A stretch of 64,000 nucleotides of DNA from Chitinophaga polysaccharea (lineage in GTDB: Bacteria > Bacteroidota > Bacteroidia > Chitinophagales > Chitinophagaceae): assembly GCF_007829335.1 (NCBI RefSeq), contig NZ_VIWO01000002.1, positions 186,001 to 250,000 of the forward strand, written 5' to 3'. Shown here one piece after another: positions 26,126 to 34,961 of the stretch. The position numbers and the translations under genes were made by a program. The notes beneath the pieces are model-generated. The model was given only the letters and a program-made list of their open reading frames with translations. It had not been told where the DNA came from and did no database searches. Every line of letters starts with the position of its first letter. Within the stretch, counting starts at the first letter, position 1.

Positions 26126-27766
26126 ATGTCTAATTCGCTGTTTCGAAAAAAATCGCTTGCCACTATTTTAAAAGATGCCAAAGATGGATTGGCAGACGGT
26201 CATGAAACAGGGGGAATGCATAAGGTGCTGAAAGTAAAGGACCTTACTGCCATGGGAATTGCGGCGGTTATTGGCGCCGGCATCTTTTCCACCATCGGGG
26301 AAGCTTCTTTTCATGGCGGTCCGGGCGTATCCCTGTTATTTGTGATTACTGCGATTACCTGTGGATTTTCTGCCCTCTGTTACGCCGAATTTGCCTCCCG
26401 GGTGCCGGTATCCGGCAGCGCTTATACTTACTCTTACGTTACTTTTGGAGAATTAGCGGCCTGGGTGATAGGCTGGGCGCTGATCCTGGAATATGCTATC
26501 GGGAATATCGCCGTGGCCATTTCCTGGAGCGGGTATTTTAATAACCTCCTTGGTGGCCTCGGATTGAGCCTGCCGCGCTGGCTGGCCAGCAACTACGACA
26601 GCGCCAGTCCGGCCCTGGTAGCCGCAGCCCCGCATATTGCCGGTATCCCGATCATTCTTAACCTGCCCGCCTTTATTATTGTGGTAATCGTTACTTACCT
26701 GGCTTATGTAGGTATCCAGGAAAGTAAACGGAGCGCCAACTTCATGGTGGCGCTCAAAATTCTGGTGATTCTCTTTGTGATCGTAGTAGGGTTTTTCTAT
26801 GTAAATAAGGCCAATTGGTCGCCTTTTATGCCTAATGGGTTCTCTGGTGTCATGAAGGGGGTATCGGCCGTATTTTTCGCTTATATTGGCTTTGACGCAG
26901 TAAGTACTACTGCGGAAGAGTGTGCCAATCCACAGCGGGATTTGCCTAAAGGCATGATTTATTCGCTTATTATCTGTACTGTATTATATGTGCTGATTTC
27001 TTTTGTGTTGACGGGTATGGTACCGTTTTATAACCTGAAGGTAGATGATCCCCTGGCGTTTGTTTTTGATCAGGTACATTTACCGTGGATCAGCTACCTC
27101 ATTTCTGTGAGTGCCGTGGTGGCAACTACCAGCGTATTGCTGGTATTCCAGATTGGTCAGCCCCGCATCTGGATGAGCATGAGCCGCGATGGGTTGTTGC
27201 CCCGCCGGTTCAGCACGATCCACCGCCGGTTTAAAACACCTTCCTACGCCACGATTATAACCGGCCTGCTGGTTGGTATTCCGGCGCTGTTCCTCAACCT
27301 GACGATTGTAACAGACCTCACCAGCATCGGTACCCTGTTTGCCTTTATCCTGGTATGCGGCGGCGTATTGATACTTCCCCGCGAGGAAAAAGCCACTACC
27401 AAACGTTTTCAACTGCCATACATCAACGGGCAATGGATTGTTCCCGCACTGGTAGTTGGCCTGATCATCCTGTTTAACAAAGAAATATTGGTCAAGCTGT
27501 CTATGGAAGGAGGCTGGGATGTATGGAAACATAATATTCCTTTCTACCTGTTTGTGGTGGTAACATTGATAATTACTTATCTGTCTGCTACCCGTAAACT
27601 TTCGTTGATACCGGTATTAGGCATGCTCAGCTGTTTTTACCTGATGACAGAAATAGCCCTGAAAAACTGGATCGTATTTTCTATCTGGCTGGCCGTGGGC
27701 TTAGTGATTTACATCGGCTACAGCTATTCACACAGTAAACTGGCAGTAAAGGAAAAACAGGCATAA
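26126..27766 (+). CDS. Amino acid permease (APC superfamily)
   Basis: 546 residues with 12 or more hydrophobic helices. The first helix carries the APC signature VIGAGIFSTIGEA, and helix 6 carries AVFFAYIGFDAVSTTAEECANPQRDLPKGM, as in cationic amino acid transporters (CAT group). It is a proton or sodium-driven inner-membrane importer; the substrate is not determined. The roughly 150-nt leader after a possible -7 box (TATATTCG, 25965-25972) has no recognised riboswitch. A long perfect hairpin follows the gene. Confidence 0.9.
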   Translation: MSNSLFRKKSLATILKDAKDGLADGHETGGMHKVLKVKDLTAMGIAAVIGAGIFSTIGEASFHGGPGVSLLFVITAITCGFSALCYAEFASRVPVSGSAYTYSYVTFGELAAWVIGWALILEYAIGNIAVAISWSGYFNNLLGGLGLSLPRWLASNYDSASPALVAAAPHIAGIPIILNLPAFIIVVIVTYLAYVGIQESKRSANFMVALKILVILFVIVVGFFYVNKANWSPFMPNGFSGVMKGVSAVFFAYIGFDAVSTTAEECANPQRDLPKGMIYSLIICTVLYVLISFVLTGMVPFYNLKVDDPLAFVFDQVHLPWISYLISVSAVVATTSVLLVFQIGQPRIWMSMSRDGLLPRRFSTIHRRFKTPSYATIITGLLVGIPALFLNLTIVTDLTSIGTLFAFILVCGGVLILPREEKATTKRFQLPYINGQWIVPALVVGLIILFNKEILVKLSMEGGWDVWKHNIPFYLFVVVTLIITYLSATRKLSLIPVLGMLSCFYLMTEIALKNWIVFSIWLAVGLVIYIGYSYSHSKLAVKEKQA

Positions 27767-27783
27767 GCCGTACTTTATACGTA

Positions 27784-27830
27784 ATTACGGGGAGAAGAGA
27801 ACAGGTAACCTGTTCTCTTCTCCCCGTAAT
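27784..27830. terminator. 22-bp perfect hairpin after the permease gene
   Basis: Arms 27784-27805 and 27809-27830 are exact inverted copies (ATTACGGGGAGAAGAGAAC plus AGG) with a 3-nt loop, 17 nt after the stop codon. There is no T tract, so it may protect the mRNA end rather than terminate. Its sequence does not belong to the A-D hairpin family. Confidence 0.75.
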
Positions 27831-27901
27831 AGTTATATGCATTCCGCTCTTTTCTTTTTCGTAACTTCACAGTAGCTCTTTGATCTTAAAATTTATATTT
27901 T

Positions 27902-28366
27902 ATGAACATGCTACAACGGGTTGAACACTGGGGCGACACCCATAGTCCCAATTGGCTGAGTGCAGTACGCATTCTGCTGGGCATATTTCTCATGGGAATA
28001 GGTGTCCTGTTTGTGATGGACAGAGATGCCCTGGTGTCTATGATCAGTCAGCGGCCTACGATGGCGGCCATGTCAATCATACTGGGGCATTATATTGTAT
28101 TTGCCCACATCGTCGGCGGTTTATTTATTGCTATGGGGCTGGTGACGCGGTTTTCCGTGATTGTCAACATACCCATCCTCCTGGGCGCCGTTTTCTTCGT
28201 ACATTCTCCTACTAAGTTATTTAATGTATATCCTTCTACAGGCCTTGCAATCCTGGTGCTCCTGTTGCTGATTGTCTTCCTGGTGGAAGGAAGCGGCCGT
28301 ATTTCTGTTGATGACTATATGCGCCGGCACCCTGAAAAACGTAACCACAAGTATATCGACTTCTGA
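27902..28366 (+). CDS. DoxX-like small membrane protein
   Basis: 154 residues with four hydrophobic helices (about 20-40, 60-80, 85-105, 120-140) and a charged C-terminus (RRHPEKRNHK). The pattern AVRILLGIFLMGIGVLF...HIVGGLFIAMGLVTR...PILLGAVFFVH is that of DoxX/SURF4-related proteins. The function in Bacteroidota is unknown; some relatives take part in redox or sulfur stress. It is a single gene between the permease and the Smr-domain gene. Confidence 0.7.
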   Translation: MNMLQRVEHWGDTHSPNWLSAVRILLGIFLMGIGVLFVMDRDALVSMISQRPTMAAMSIILGHYIVFAHIVGGLFIAMGLVTRFSVIVNIPILLGAVFFVHSPTKLFNVYPSTGLAILVLLLLIVFLVEGSGRISVDDYMRRHPEKRNHKYIDF

Positions 28367-28433
28367 TATTCCGGATATCTCTGGCCCGCATATCCTTTCA
28401 AATTTCTATTTTTGCAGTCTGAAGAATGCAATT

Positions 28434-29483
28434 ATGAAATACCAAATAGGCGACAGGATACTGCTGTTGAGCTCAAAAGAAGAAGGAACGGTTGTTGAAC
28501 TGGTGAATGATAACATGGTAATGATCGAGATAAAAGGGACATCTTTCCCGGTGTATCTCGACCAGATAGACTTCCCATATTTCCATCGTTTTACCCAGCA
28601 GAAGCTGGTAAAGGAAAAGCCGCGGCTCATTCCCGGCGATGAAATCAAAGTAGACAGAAGCAAATACGAAGTGTTTAAAACAGATAAGGGCATGTTCCTG
28701 TCTGTTTTACCGGTATACCAGATGGACGGTTTAGATGAAACAGTGAAACTGATGAAGTTTCACCTGTTCAACGATACTCCGCATGCCATGCGTTTCTATT
28801 TTCAGATCTGGCTGAACAATCAGCTGGATCTGGAAATAAAGAATGAGATCCAGCCCTACAATCATTTCTACCTGGCTGACCTGCTGTTTGAATCGCTGAA
28901 TGATAATCCCCGTTTTGAGTTTACTTTCTTCCTGAAAGAGCCGCAACCCAAGCTGGCTACTTCTGTGAAGAAGACCTGGAGAATCAAGGCAAAACAAATG
29001 TTTGTGCAGCTGGAACAGTTGCGTACCAAGGCAGAAGCCACCATTACTTATCCTTTATTTGATAAATTCCCGGAGAGGGAACCAGCGCCCGAACCTACAC
29101 CGGAGCAGCCTAAAAAGAAGGCGCCTGTTACCACCATCGGATCCGGGAACTTTGCCAGCCTGCTGAGTAAAATACAACTGCAGCCTGAAACAACGCTGAC
29201 CCCTAAGCAGGAGGTAGATTTGCATATAGAGGCGCTGGAAAAAAACTGGAAAGGATTGAGCAATATCGCCATCCTGGCTATCCAGCTCAATGCTTTTCAA
29301 CGTTACCTGGAACTGGCGATCAGTCATCATCAGCACAACCTGGTAGTGATTCATGGTGTGGGTAAAGGAAAGCTGCGGGATGAAATTCACCAGCTATTGC
29401 GACAAACGCCGGAAGTAGCCAACTTCGTTAATCAATACCACGCCAAATATGGATATGGCGCTACAGAAATAACGTTTAGGTAA
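28434..29483 (+). CDS. Smr-domain protein (DUF2027 type)
   Basis: 349 residues from the ATG at 28434. An in-frame ATG at 28272 would overlap the DoxX-like gene, and a -7 box TATTTTTG lies at 28407-28414, giving a leader of about 16 nt. The N-terminal half is beta-rich (KYQIGDRILLLSSKEEGTVVEL), as in MutS2-associated proteins. A Pro/Glu linker (about 250-275) leads to a C-terminal Smr domain: VDLHIEAL, then LVVIHGVGKGKLRDEIHQLL. Smr domains can nick nucleic acid and act on stalled ribosomes or branched DNA. The exact role is unknown. Confidence 0.85.
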   Translation: MKYQIGDRILLLSSKEEGTVVELVNDNMVMIEIKGTSFPVYLDQIDFPYFHRFTQQKLVKEKPRLIPGDEIKVDRSKYEVFKTDKGMFLSVLPVYQMDGLDETVKLMKFHLFNDTPHAMRFYFQIWLNNQLDLEIKNEIQPYNHFYLADLLFESLNDNPRFEFTFFLKEPQPKLATSVKKTWRIKAKQMFVQLEQLRTKAEATITYPLFDKFPEREPAPEPTPEQPKKKAPVTTIGSGNFASLLSKIQLQPETTLTPKQEVDLHIEALEKNWKGLSNIAILAIQLNAFQRYLELAISHHQHNLVVIHGVGKGKLRDEIHQLLRQTPEVANFVNQYHAKYGYGATEITFR

Positions 29484-29507
29484 TATTTTCTTACCTTCGC
29501 GCCTCAA

Positions 29508-29880
29508 CTACAAACCGTGCTATCGTTTCGCTGACTTGTTCAGTGGGAAGGAAAGTCCGGACAGCGCAGAGCAACGCACCACCTAACGGGTGGGGCCTCC
29601 ATCATTGGTGGAGGCACAGCCAGTGCCACAGAAAATAACCGCCTCTACCCCGGTAGAGGTAAGGGTGAAAAAGTGGGGTAAGAGCCCACGGTGCAGGCAG
29701 GTAACTGTTTGTGCGGGTAAACCTTGCGTGCTGAAATGCCATGTATACGGTCGCCTGAGGGCTGCTCGTCCGATGACCGAGGGTAGGCAGATACAGGCAA
29801 CGTGCGAACGTTGCCGCAGATAAATGATAGCAGCCCCCCACGAAAGCGGGGGGAACAGAATCCGGCTTACAGGTTTGTAG
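29508..29880 (+). ncRNA. rnpB: RNase P RNA (class A)
   Basis: The termini CTACAAACC (29508-29516) and GGTTTGTAG (29872-29880) form P1. Conserved core blocks appear in order: GGAAAGTCCGGACA, ACAGAAAATAACCGCC, GGTAAGGGTGAAA, GTAAGAGCCCACGG, GCAGATAAATGATAGC and ACAGAATCCGGCTTACAGGT. The length of about 373 nt fits bacterial type A. A T run from 29881 is the terminator. A possible -7 variant TACCTTCG lies at 29492-29499. It is the catalytic RNA that removes tRNA 5' leaders. Confidence 0.96.
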
Positions 29881-29952
29881 TTTTTTTCTTCTTCTCTTTT
29901 GATATGCTAAAATAAGCTGTTAACTTCCCTTTAATATTTAATCTTATATTTT

Positions 29953-30363
29953 ATGAATCCTAAAGAAGAACGTACCTGGAGTACCTTTATTCACCTGGGC
30001 GGCCTTATTGGTATGTGGATCATCCCTACTGTAGGCAATATTATCGGGGCGCTGGTACTATGGCTGATTAAGCGCAATGATTCCCATTTAGTGGACGATC
30101 AGGGCAAGGAAGCCGTGAATTTTCAGATCACCTATAGCCTGGCAGTTATTGCCGCCAAAATCGTTGAAAATATTCTGTATGGCATTTGGTCAGTGGCTAC
30201 GTTTTGGTCACGGCCATGGTGGAATTTCAGTTTTACCTGGGGATGGGGAAGCCTGGTACAGATATTATGGCTCCTCAATGTTATTTTCAGTATCGTGGCA
30301 GCGGTACGTGCTAATGAAGGTAGGATATACCGTTACCCACTCAGCCTGCGCCTCGTTAAATAA
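29953..30363 (+). CDS. DUF4870 membrane protein
   Basis: 136 residues with about three hydrophobic segments. The family core HLVDDQGKEAVNFQITYSLA is plain, between a WSTFIHLGGLIGMWIIPTVGNIIGALVLWLIKR start and a VRANEGRIYRYP end, which match DUF4870 (Tic20-like). The function is unknown. It is a single gene after rnpB, closed by a bidirectional terminator. Confidence 0.88.
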   Translation: MNPKEERTWSTFIHLGGLIGMWIIPTVGNIIGALVLWLIKRNDSHLVDDQGKEAVNFQITYSLAVIAAKIVENILYGIWSVATFWSRPWWNFSFTWGWGSLVQILWLLNVIFSIVAAVRANEGRIYRYPLSLRLVK

Positions 30364-30378
30364 AACGCGTTTAAAATT

Positions 30379-30416
30379 AAAAAGACCTGGCCAATGTATC
30401 GTAGCCAGGTCTTTTT
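30379..30416. terminator. Bidirectional intrinsic terminator
   Basis: AAAAAGACCTGGC (30379-30391) pairs perfectly with GCCAGGTCTTTTT (30404-30416). A and T runs flank the stem on both sides. It serves the convergent DUF4870 and subtilase genes. Confidence 0.93.
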
Positions 30417-30433
30417 AGTATAATCGATACCGG

Positions 30434-32137
30434 TTAGTTCTTTTTGATCGGTTTCACTTTTGCTTTGTGTTGTTTCTTCCCTTTCACATTTTCTCCCTTA
30501 ATGGTAGCCGCCAGCTTCAACGCTTCATAAGCATTGATCAGGCCCCCGGTAACAGATAAATCTGAAAAAGCAATTTTTTCGTCGGTGCTGCCTGGTTTAT
30601 TAACCATGGTAGAACCATCCGGCAGCGGGGTAGCGCTCTTTTCAAGCACATACTTCAGTTGCCTGGCGCTGAGTTCAGGGTAGTAGGAGAGTACCAGTGC
30701 AGCTACCCCTGCCACAACCGGGCTGGCCATGCTGGTACCGCTGGCAGAACCGTATTTGTTACCACCCGGGATCGTAGAGTAGATTTGAACGCCCGGTGCA
30801 AACAAGTCTACTTCTTTCTTGCCGTAGTTGGAGAAGCTCGCCACTTTATCAGGCATGGTGCCGGCGCTGATGGCACCTACGGTGATAAAGTTGGCAGCCC
30901 GGCCACCGTCGAGGTAGTTCGGGTTAGGGTAGTTGGCAACGGAATCGTTGTTGGCGCCATCATTACCGGCGGCATGCACCAGTAATACCCCTTTTTCTTC
31001 TGCATATTTCACTGCGGCATCTACCCATTCTTTATGAGGCGAGAAGGGCTTGCCAAAGCTCATATTGATAATCTGAGCGCCGTTATCCACTGCATAGCGG
31101 ATAGCCAGGGCTACGTCTTTATCTCTTTCATCGCCGTCAGGAACCGCTTTTACGGCCATGATACGTACATTGTCGGCTACGCCGTCGATACCTATGCCAT
31201 TATTCCTGGAGGCGGCAATAATGCCGGATACGTGTGTTCCATGGAACCCGAAAGTACCCATTACATCCTTGTTGCCGTATTTGTTGTCGTTGATATCTTC
31301 GAGGTTGTCGCCTACAATCCTTTCCCGGTTAGCGTTGGGCAGTACATCGGTGGCTTCTGCCTTACGTTTCAGTTCATTCATGTACTCATCGAATTCCATT
31401 TTGAACTCGCCGAAAGTAGCTGGTTCATCGCCGGCGCTTTTCAACAGTCGACTCATGAAGTTGCGGGCCAGCAGTACATCCTGGTTGGTAGTTTGAATAC
31501 TGTCCAGTTGTGCTACATTGAAATCGTCTTTGCCCAGGTAGTTTTTCAGGATGGTTTCACATTTGTTCACGTTTTCCTGGAGCTTGGACATGCTCTTGTA
31601 TTGCACTTTAAACTGGGAGTTAGGCTTTTCTACTTTCGATTGCAATTGCTGCCAAACGGTATATTCCTTTGAATCTTTTGCCAGCGCAGAATCAGGATTG
31701 CCATATTGGGTTTTATAACGGTAGTATTCGCGGGCTGCCTCTTCAGAGTCTTCTTTTAGGCTGGAGCCGTCTTTACCTCCGAGGAAGTTCCAGCCATGGA
31801 TATCGTCTATATAGCCATTACGGTCGTCATCCTTGCCGTTACCGGGTATTTCCCGTGGGTTGGTCCACAATATGTTTTTCAGGTCTTCATGCAGTGTATC
31901 GATACCAGAGTCGATGACGGCTACAATAACCGGGGAGCTTTTCTTCCCTTTTAACAATTCTTTATAAGCTTTTTCGGTAGACGTACCGAACACACTATCG
32001 GTATCGTAGCTTAAGAGTTGCCAGTTTTTGGGAACCTGGACTTTACTTTGTGCATCGGCGCTTGTTGTAAATGCAGTCATCAACGCAACGCAGCCGGCAA
32101 GGGCCGCTACCTCTCGACTAAACAATTTCATGTTCAA
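30434..32137 (-). CDS. S8 family (subtilisin-like) serine peptidase with large insertion
   Basis: 567 residues. A signal peptide (about 1-29, ending ADAQ) sends it out of the cytoplasm. The triad is intact: D76 in VIDSGID, H299 in HGTHVSG and S469 in GTSMASP, with oxyanion N392 in AAGNDG. Between Asp and His lie about 220 residues, where subtilisin has about 30; the insertion is charged and helical (YYRYKTQYGN..., MSKLQENVNKCETILKNYL) and may be an inhibitory or substrate-selecting cap. The basic C-terminus (KGKKQHKAKVKPIKKN) is not a T9SS domain. It is a probable periplasmic or surface protease. Confidence 0.93.
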   Translation of the reverse strand: MNMKLFSREVAALAGCVALMTAFTTSADAQSKVQVPKNWQLLSYDTDSVFGTSTEKAYKELLKGKKSSPVIVAVIDSGIDTLHEDLKNILWTNPREIPGNGKDDDRNGYIDDIHGWNFLGGKDGSSLKEDSEEAAREYYRYKTQYGNPDSALAKDSKEYTVWQQLQSKVEKPNSQFKVQYKSMSKLQENVNKCETILKNYLGKDDFNVAQLDSIQTTNQDVLLARNFMSRLLKSAGDEPATFGEFKMEFDEYMNELKRKAEATDVLPNANRERIVGDNLEDINDNKYGNKDVMGTFGFHGTHVSGIIAASRNNGIGIDGVADNVRIMAVKAVPDGDERDKDVALAIRYAVDNGAQIINMSFGKPFSPHKEWVDAAVKYAEEKGVLLVHAAGNDGANNDSVANYPNPNYLDGGRAANFITVGAISAGTMPDKVASFSNYGKKEVDLFAPGVQIYSTIPGGNKYGSASGTSMASPVVAGVAALVLSYYPELSARQLKYVLEKSATPLPDGSTMVNKPGSTDEKIAFSDLSVTGGLINAYEALKLAATIKGENVKGKKQHKAKVKPIKKN

Positions 32138-32498
32138 TAATTTTCCCTATAAAAACAACTAAAAATATCTTGATGATAAACGATAAAGGTATAGAAAAAG
32201 CGGTATAACATTAAATTTTAATGATAAACGCGCTATTTATTGGTTGATTGGAGAATGGAAGAACGGGAGCAGTATGATTGCAGTAAAAAGGGGTGGTTTA
32301 ACCGGAAATGTCATTCTTATCTTGATAAAGTAGCTTGCCAGCACGGGCAGCCACCTGTCATAATGTGGTTGATGATCGATGGAAAGCGACGTAGTTTTGG
32401 GTTGTTCTGATACACATTATACCAGCTCTTCTACCATATCTAACCGGGATGCTATTTCTTTTACAGGTATCCATTTTTCATTTATTAAATCTATCGTC
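32138..32498. other. Divergent gene-free region
   Basis: 361 bases between the subtilase and the phosphatase-like gene. It holds one convincing plus-strand promoter (32369-32399). On the minus strand a weaker TACCTTTA near 32190 may serve the subtilase. Nothing else was recognised. Confidence 0.5.
32369..32399 (+). promoter_or_regulatory. Promoter of the phosphatase-like gene
   Basis: TTG (32369-32371), a 20-bp spacer and TAGTTTTG (32392-32399) fit the Bacteroidota consensus. The start site near 32403 gives a leader of about 96 nt and supports the ATG at 32499. Confidence 0.65.
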
Positions 32499-33032
32499 AT
32501 GTTTAAAGCAGTTCTGATGGCCACTTTGCTGGCTACTGGTTTGCGGGTGTCTGCGGGAGAACCCGAAGTAACCACCCTTATTTTCGTGAACGCAGGTGAA
32601 ATGGAAGTTTCCACCTCTGCAGATGCCAACCTGAGCACCACCGGGCAGCAGCAGGCCAGTCAATTGGTATCCTCGCTGGATGGAATGGACATTTCCGCCA
32701 TTTACACCACCTTTGTGAATCGCGCCGTGGAAACAGTTACCCCGTTGGCAAAAGCCCGGATGAAGCAACTGGACTATTTCAAATTGACCGATGATCCAGA
32801 GCAGGCCGCCAGCGTATTTAACGACTTGATAAAGAGAAATAAAGGCAAAACCATTGTTATTTGCAGTGATCCGGAAAATATTACTGCGATGATTTATCGT
32901 ACCGGTTTAAGAGGAAAAGAGATCAAAACCCTTTATGACAAAGGATGTGGACAGGTTTTGATCGTGAAACAGAGTGGCAGTAATGCACCCGTAGCACAAA
33001 AGTTGAATATGAATATTCAAAAAAAAGTTTAA
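32499..33032 (+). CDS. Exported histidine-phosphatase-fold protein lacking catalytic residues
   Basis: 177 residues from the ATG at 32499; an upstream in-frame ATG (32379) would lie at or before the promoter. The signal peptide is about 1-20. The rest matches the histidine phosphatase branch that in Bacteroidota normally starts TTYILVRHAE: here TTLIFVNAGE (25-34) replaces R and H by N31 and A32. The second motif, normally a T-rich R-T pair, is NRAVET (74-79), and the usual VVGHS near the end is VICSDPEN (120-127). LSTTGQQQASQL and the AIYTTF strand keep the fold recognisable. It is probably a non-catalytic binding protein, with promoter and reading frame intact. Confidence 0.75.
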   Translation: MFKAVLMATLLATGLRVSAGEPEVTTLIFVNAGEMEVSTSADANLSTTGQQQASQLVSSLDGMDISAIYTTFVNRAVETVTPLAKARMKQLDYFKLTDDPEQAASVFNDLIKRNKGKTIVICSDPENITAMIYRTGLRGKEIKTLYDKGCGQVLIVKQSGSNAPVAQKLNMNIQKKV

Positions 33033-33407
33033 TATTTATATCCAGAAGAGTATTTAATGGCTTCCCGCCATTTTTACTTTTCTCATAAGCATGGTTTCCG
33101 TTTAACGAAAAGCGGGGTTCTCTAACCTCGCTACTATTTTTAGAACCGTGCACGCAGTATGTAGAGTAAGGTGCAGCCTGGGCTGTACAAAAAGAATATT
33201 AGTCACGCATTTTATCAACCGCTTTTAAAAATCTGATCGGGTAGCAGTTCCAGTCATGAAAGTTAAAAGCTCCGGGGCTACCGCCTCGGAGCTGGAATCC
33301 GAAAAAAAGCGAAAGCAGCCATCATAAGCGTAAAAAGCTATTAAAACAAACGACCGGTACGAATATCCGCACCGGTCGTTTGTTTTAATAGCTTTTATGC
33401 TCAATGC
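33033..33407. other. Gene-free region with several hairpins
   Basis: 375 bases. ATGGC/GCCAT (33057-33071) followed by TTTTTA is a small terminator for the phosphatase-like gene. AGCGGGGTT/AACCTCGCT lies near 33107-33130. AGCTCCGGGGC/GCCTCGGAGCT (33268-33293, one mismatch) is a further stem. Repeat copy D fills the right end. No small ORF with a start signal was found. Confidence 0.6.
33333..33396. repeat. 3'-abutting hairpin repeat, copy D
   Basis: Perfect 26-bp arms (33333-33358 and 33371-33396) with a 12-nt loop, 11 nt from the stop codon of the ALDH gene. The outer part of the stem carries the family core AAAAGCTATT; the inner part (AAAACAAACGACCGGT) is specific to this copy. Confidence 0.82.
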
Positions 33408-34937
33408 TTAGAAATCGAACTTGATTCCTTGTGCCAAAGGCAAGCTGGTAGAATAGTTGATCGTATTGGTCTGACGGCGCATATAGGCTCTCCATGCATC
33501 GGAACCGCTTTCGCGACCACCACCGGTTTCTTTTTCACCCCCGAAAGCACCGCCGATTTCTGCACCGGAAGTACCGATGTTTACGTTGGCAATACCGCAA
33601 TCAGATCCGGCATGGGAGAGGAATTGTTCCGCTTCCCGCAGGTTGAGGGTCATGATGGCAGAGGAAAGCCCTTGCGGCACATCATTCTGCATAGCAATAG
33701 CCTCCGCCAGGGTCTTGTATTTCATCACATACAGGATGGGAGCAAAGGTTTCATGCTGAACAATCGCGTAGGTATTTTCCACCGCCGCAATACAAGGTTT
33801 CACATAGCAGCCGGATTCATACCCAGCACCGGAAAGCACGCCACCTTCTACGAGGAAGCTGCCTCCCTGTGCTTTTACCTGTTCAATGGAATCCAGGTAA
33901 GCGTTAACGGCTGCTTTATCAATCAATGGGCCTACATGGTTATGCTGATCCAGCGGGTTGCCGATGCGTAATTGTGAATAGGCTTTTACCAGCCTGGCGG
34001 TAAAAGCGTCGTATACGCTTTCGTGGATGATGAGCCTGCGGGTAGAGGTACAACGCTGCCCGGCTGTGCCCACGGCGCCAAATACAGCACCAATGATGGA
34101 CATATCAAGGTCGGCATCCTGCGAAATAATAATGGCATTGTTACCACCCAATTCCAGCAGGGAGCGTCCCAAACGTTGTCCTACAGCTGCTCCTACGGCT
34201 TTACCCATACGGGTGGAACCAGTAGCAGATACCAGCGGGATACGGGTATCGTGCGACATCCATTCGCCGGCATCACGGTCGCCGATTACCAGGTTACACA
34301 CGCCTTCGGGTACCTTATTGGCAGCAAATACGGTGTCGACTATACGTTGACAAGCCAGCGCGGTCACTGGTGTTTTTTCTGAAGGCTTCCAGATACAAAC
34401 GTTTCCGCAAACCCATGCCAGCATGGAGTTCCAGCTCCATACGGCTACCGGGAAGTTGAAGGCGGAAATGATGCCGGTAATACCCAGTGGATGCCACTGC
34501 TCATACATGCGATGCCCGGGGCGCTCAGAGTGCATGGTTAACCCGTGCAGCTGCCGCGATAATCCAACAGCAAAATCACAGATGTCGATCATCTCCTGTA
34601 CTTCTCCATAGCCTTCCTGCAGGCTTTTTCCCATTTCATAAGACACCAGCTTACCCAGGTGCTCTTTATGTTGACGCAAGGCCTCGCCAATTTGCCGCAC
34701 AATTTCTCCTCTCTTGGGAGCGGGCCAGTGACGCCATTCTTTGAAGGCTTCCTGGGCGGTAGCCACCACCTGGTCGTAGTCTTCCCGGCTGGCGCCTTTT
34801 ACAGCGGCAATTTTTTTATCATCTACCGGAGATACGGAGGTAATGATAGCTCCGTGAGCTGGCAGCCAGTAAGCGCCGGTGCTGACACCGCTTTGTTCAC
34901 CCTGGATACCTAATGCTTTTAAAATATCTTCAACCAT
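33408..34937 (-). CDS. Aldehyde dehydrogenase, ALDH7 (alpha-aminoadipate semialdehyde) type
   Basis: 509 residues. The ALDH core is complete: NFPVAVWSWNSMLAWVCGN, ELGGNNAIIISQDADLD, catalytic cysteine in GTAGQRCTSTRRL, and the late GGAFGGEKETGGGRESGSDAWRAYMRRQTNTINYS, which is typical of antiquitin/ALDH7. These enzymes oxidise alpha-aminoadipate 6-semialdehyde (or its cyclic imine) to 2-aminoadipate with NAD. The gene follows the HglS-like gene by 24 nt and a saccharopine dehydrogenase further upstream, which supports a lysine catabolic role. Hairpin repeat D marks the end of the operon. Confidence 0.92.
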   Translation of the reverse strand: MVEDILKALGIQGEQSGVSTGAYWLPAHGAIITSVSPVDDKKIAAVKGASREDYDQVVATAQEAFKEWRHWPAPKRGEIVRQIGEALRQHKEHLGKLVSYEMGKSLQEGYGEVQEMIDICDFAVGLSRQLHGLTMHSERPGHRMYEQWHPLGITGIISAFNFPVAVWSWNSMLAWVCGNVCIWKPSEKTPVTALACQRIVDTVFAANKVPEGVCNLVIGDRDAGEWMSHDTRIPLVSATGSTRMGKAVGAAVGQRLGRSLLELGGNNAIIISQDADLDMSIIGAVFGAVGTAGQRCTSTRRLIIHESVYDAFTARLVKAYSQLRIGNPLDQHNHVGPLIDKAAVNAYLDSIEQVKAQGGSFLVEGGVLSGAGYESGCYVKPCIAAVENTYAIVQHETFAPILYVMKYKTLAEAIAMQNDVPQGLSSAIMTLNLREAEQFLSHAGSDCGIANVNIGTSGAEIGGAFGGEKETGGGRESGSDAWRAYMRRQTNTINYSTSLPLAQGIKFDF

Positions 34938-34961
34938 TGTCAGGTGTATTATTGAACTAAA

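Noticed and set aside
33278..33285. GGCGGTAG on the minus strand, the ops antitermination octamer
   Set aside because: A single 8-mer downstream of genes, inside a hairpin, with no polysaccharide gene or NusG-like gene next to it; chance occurrence is likely.
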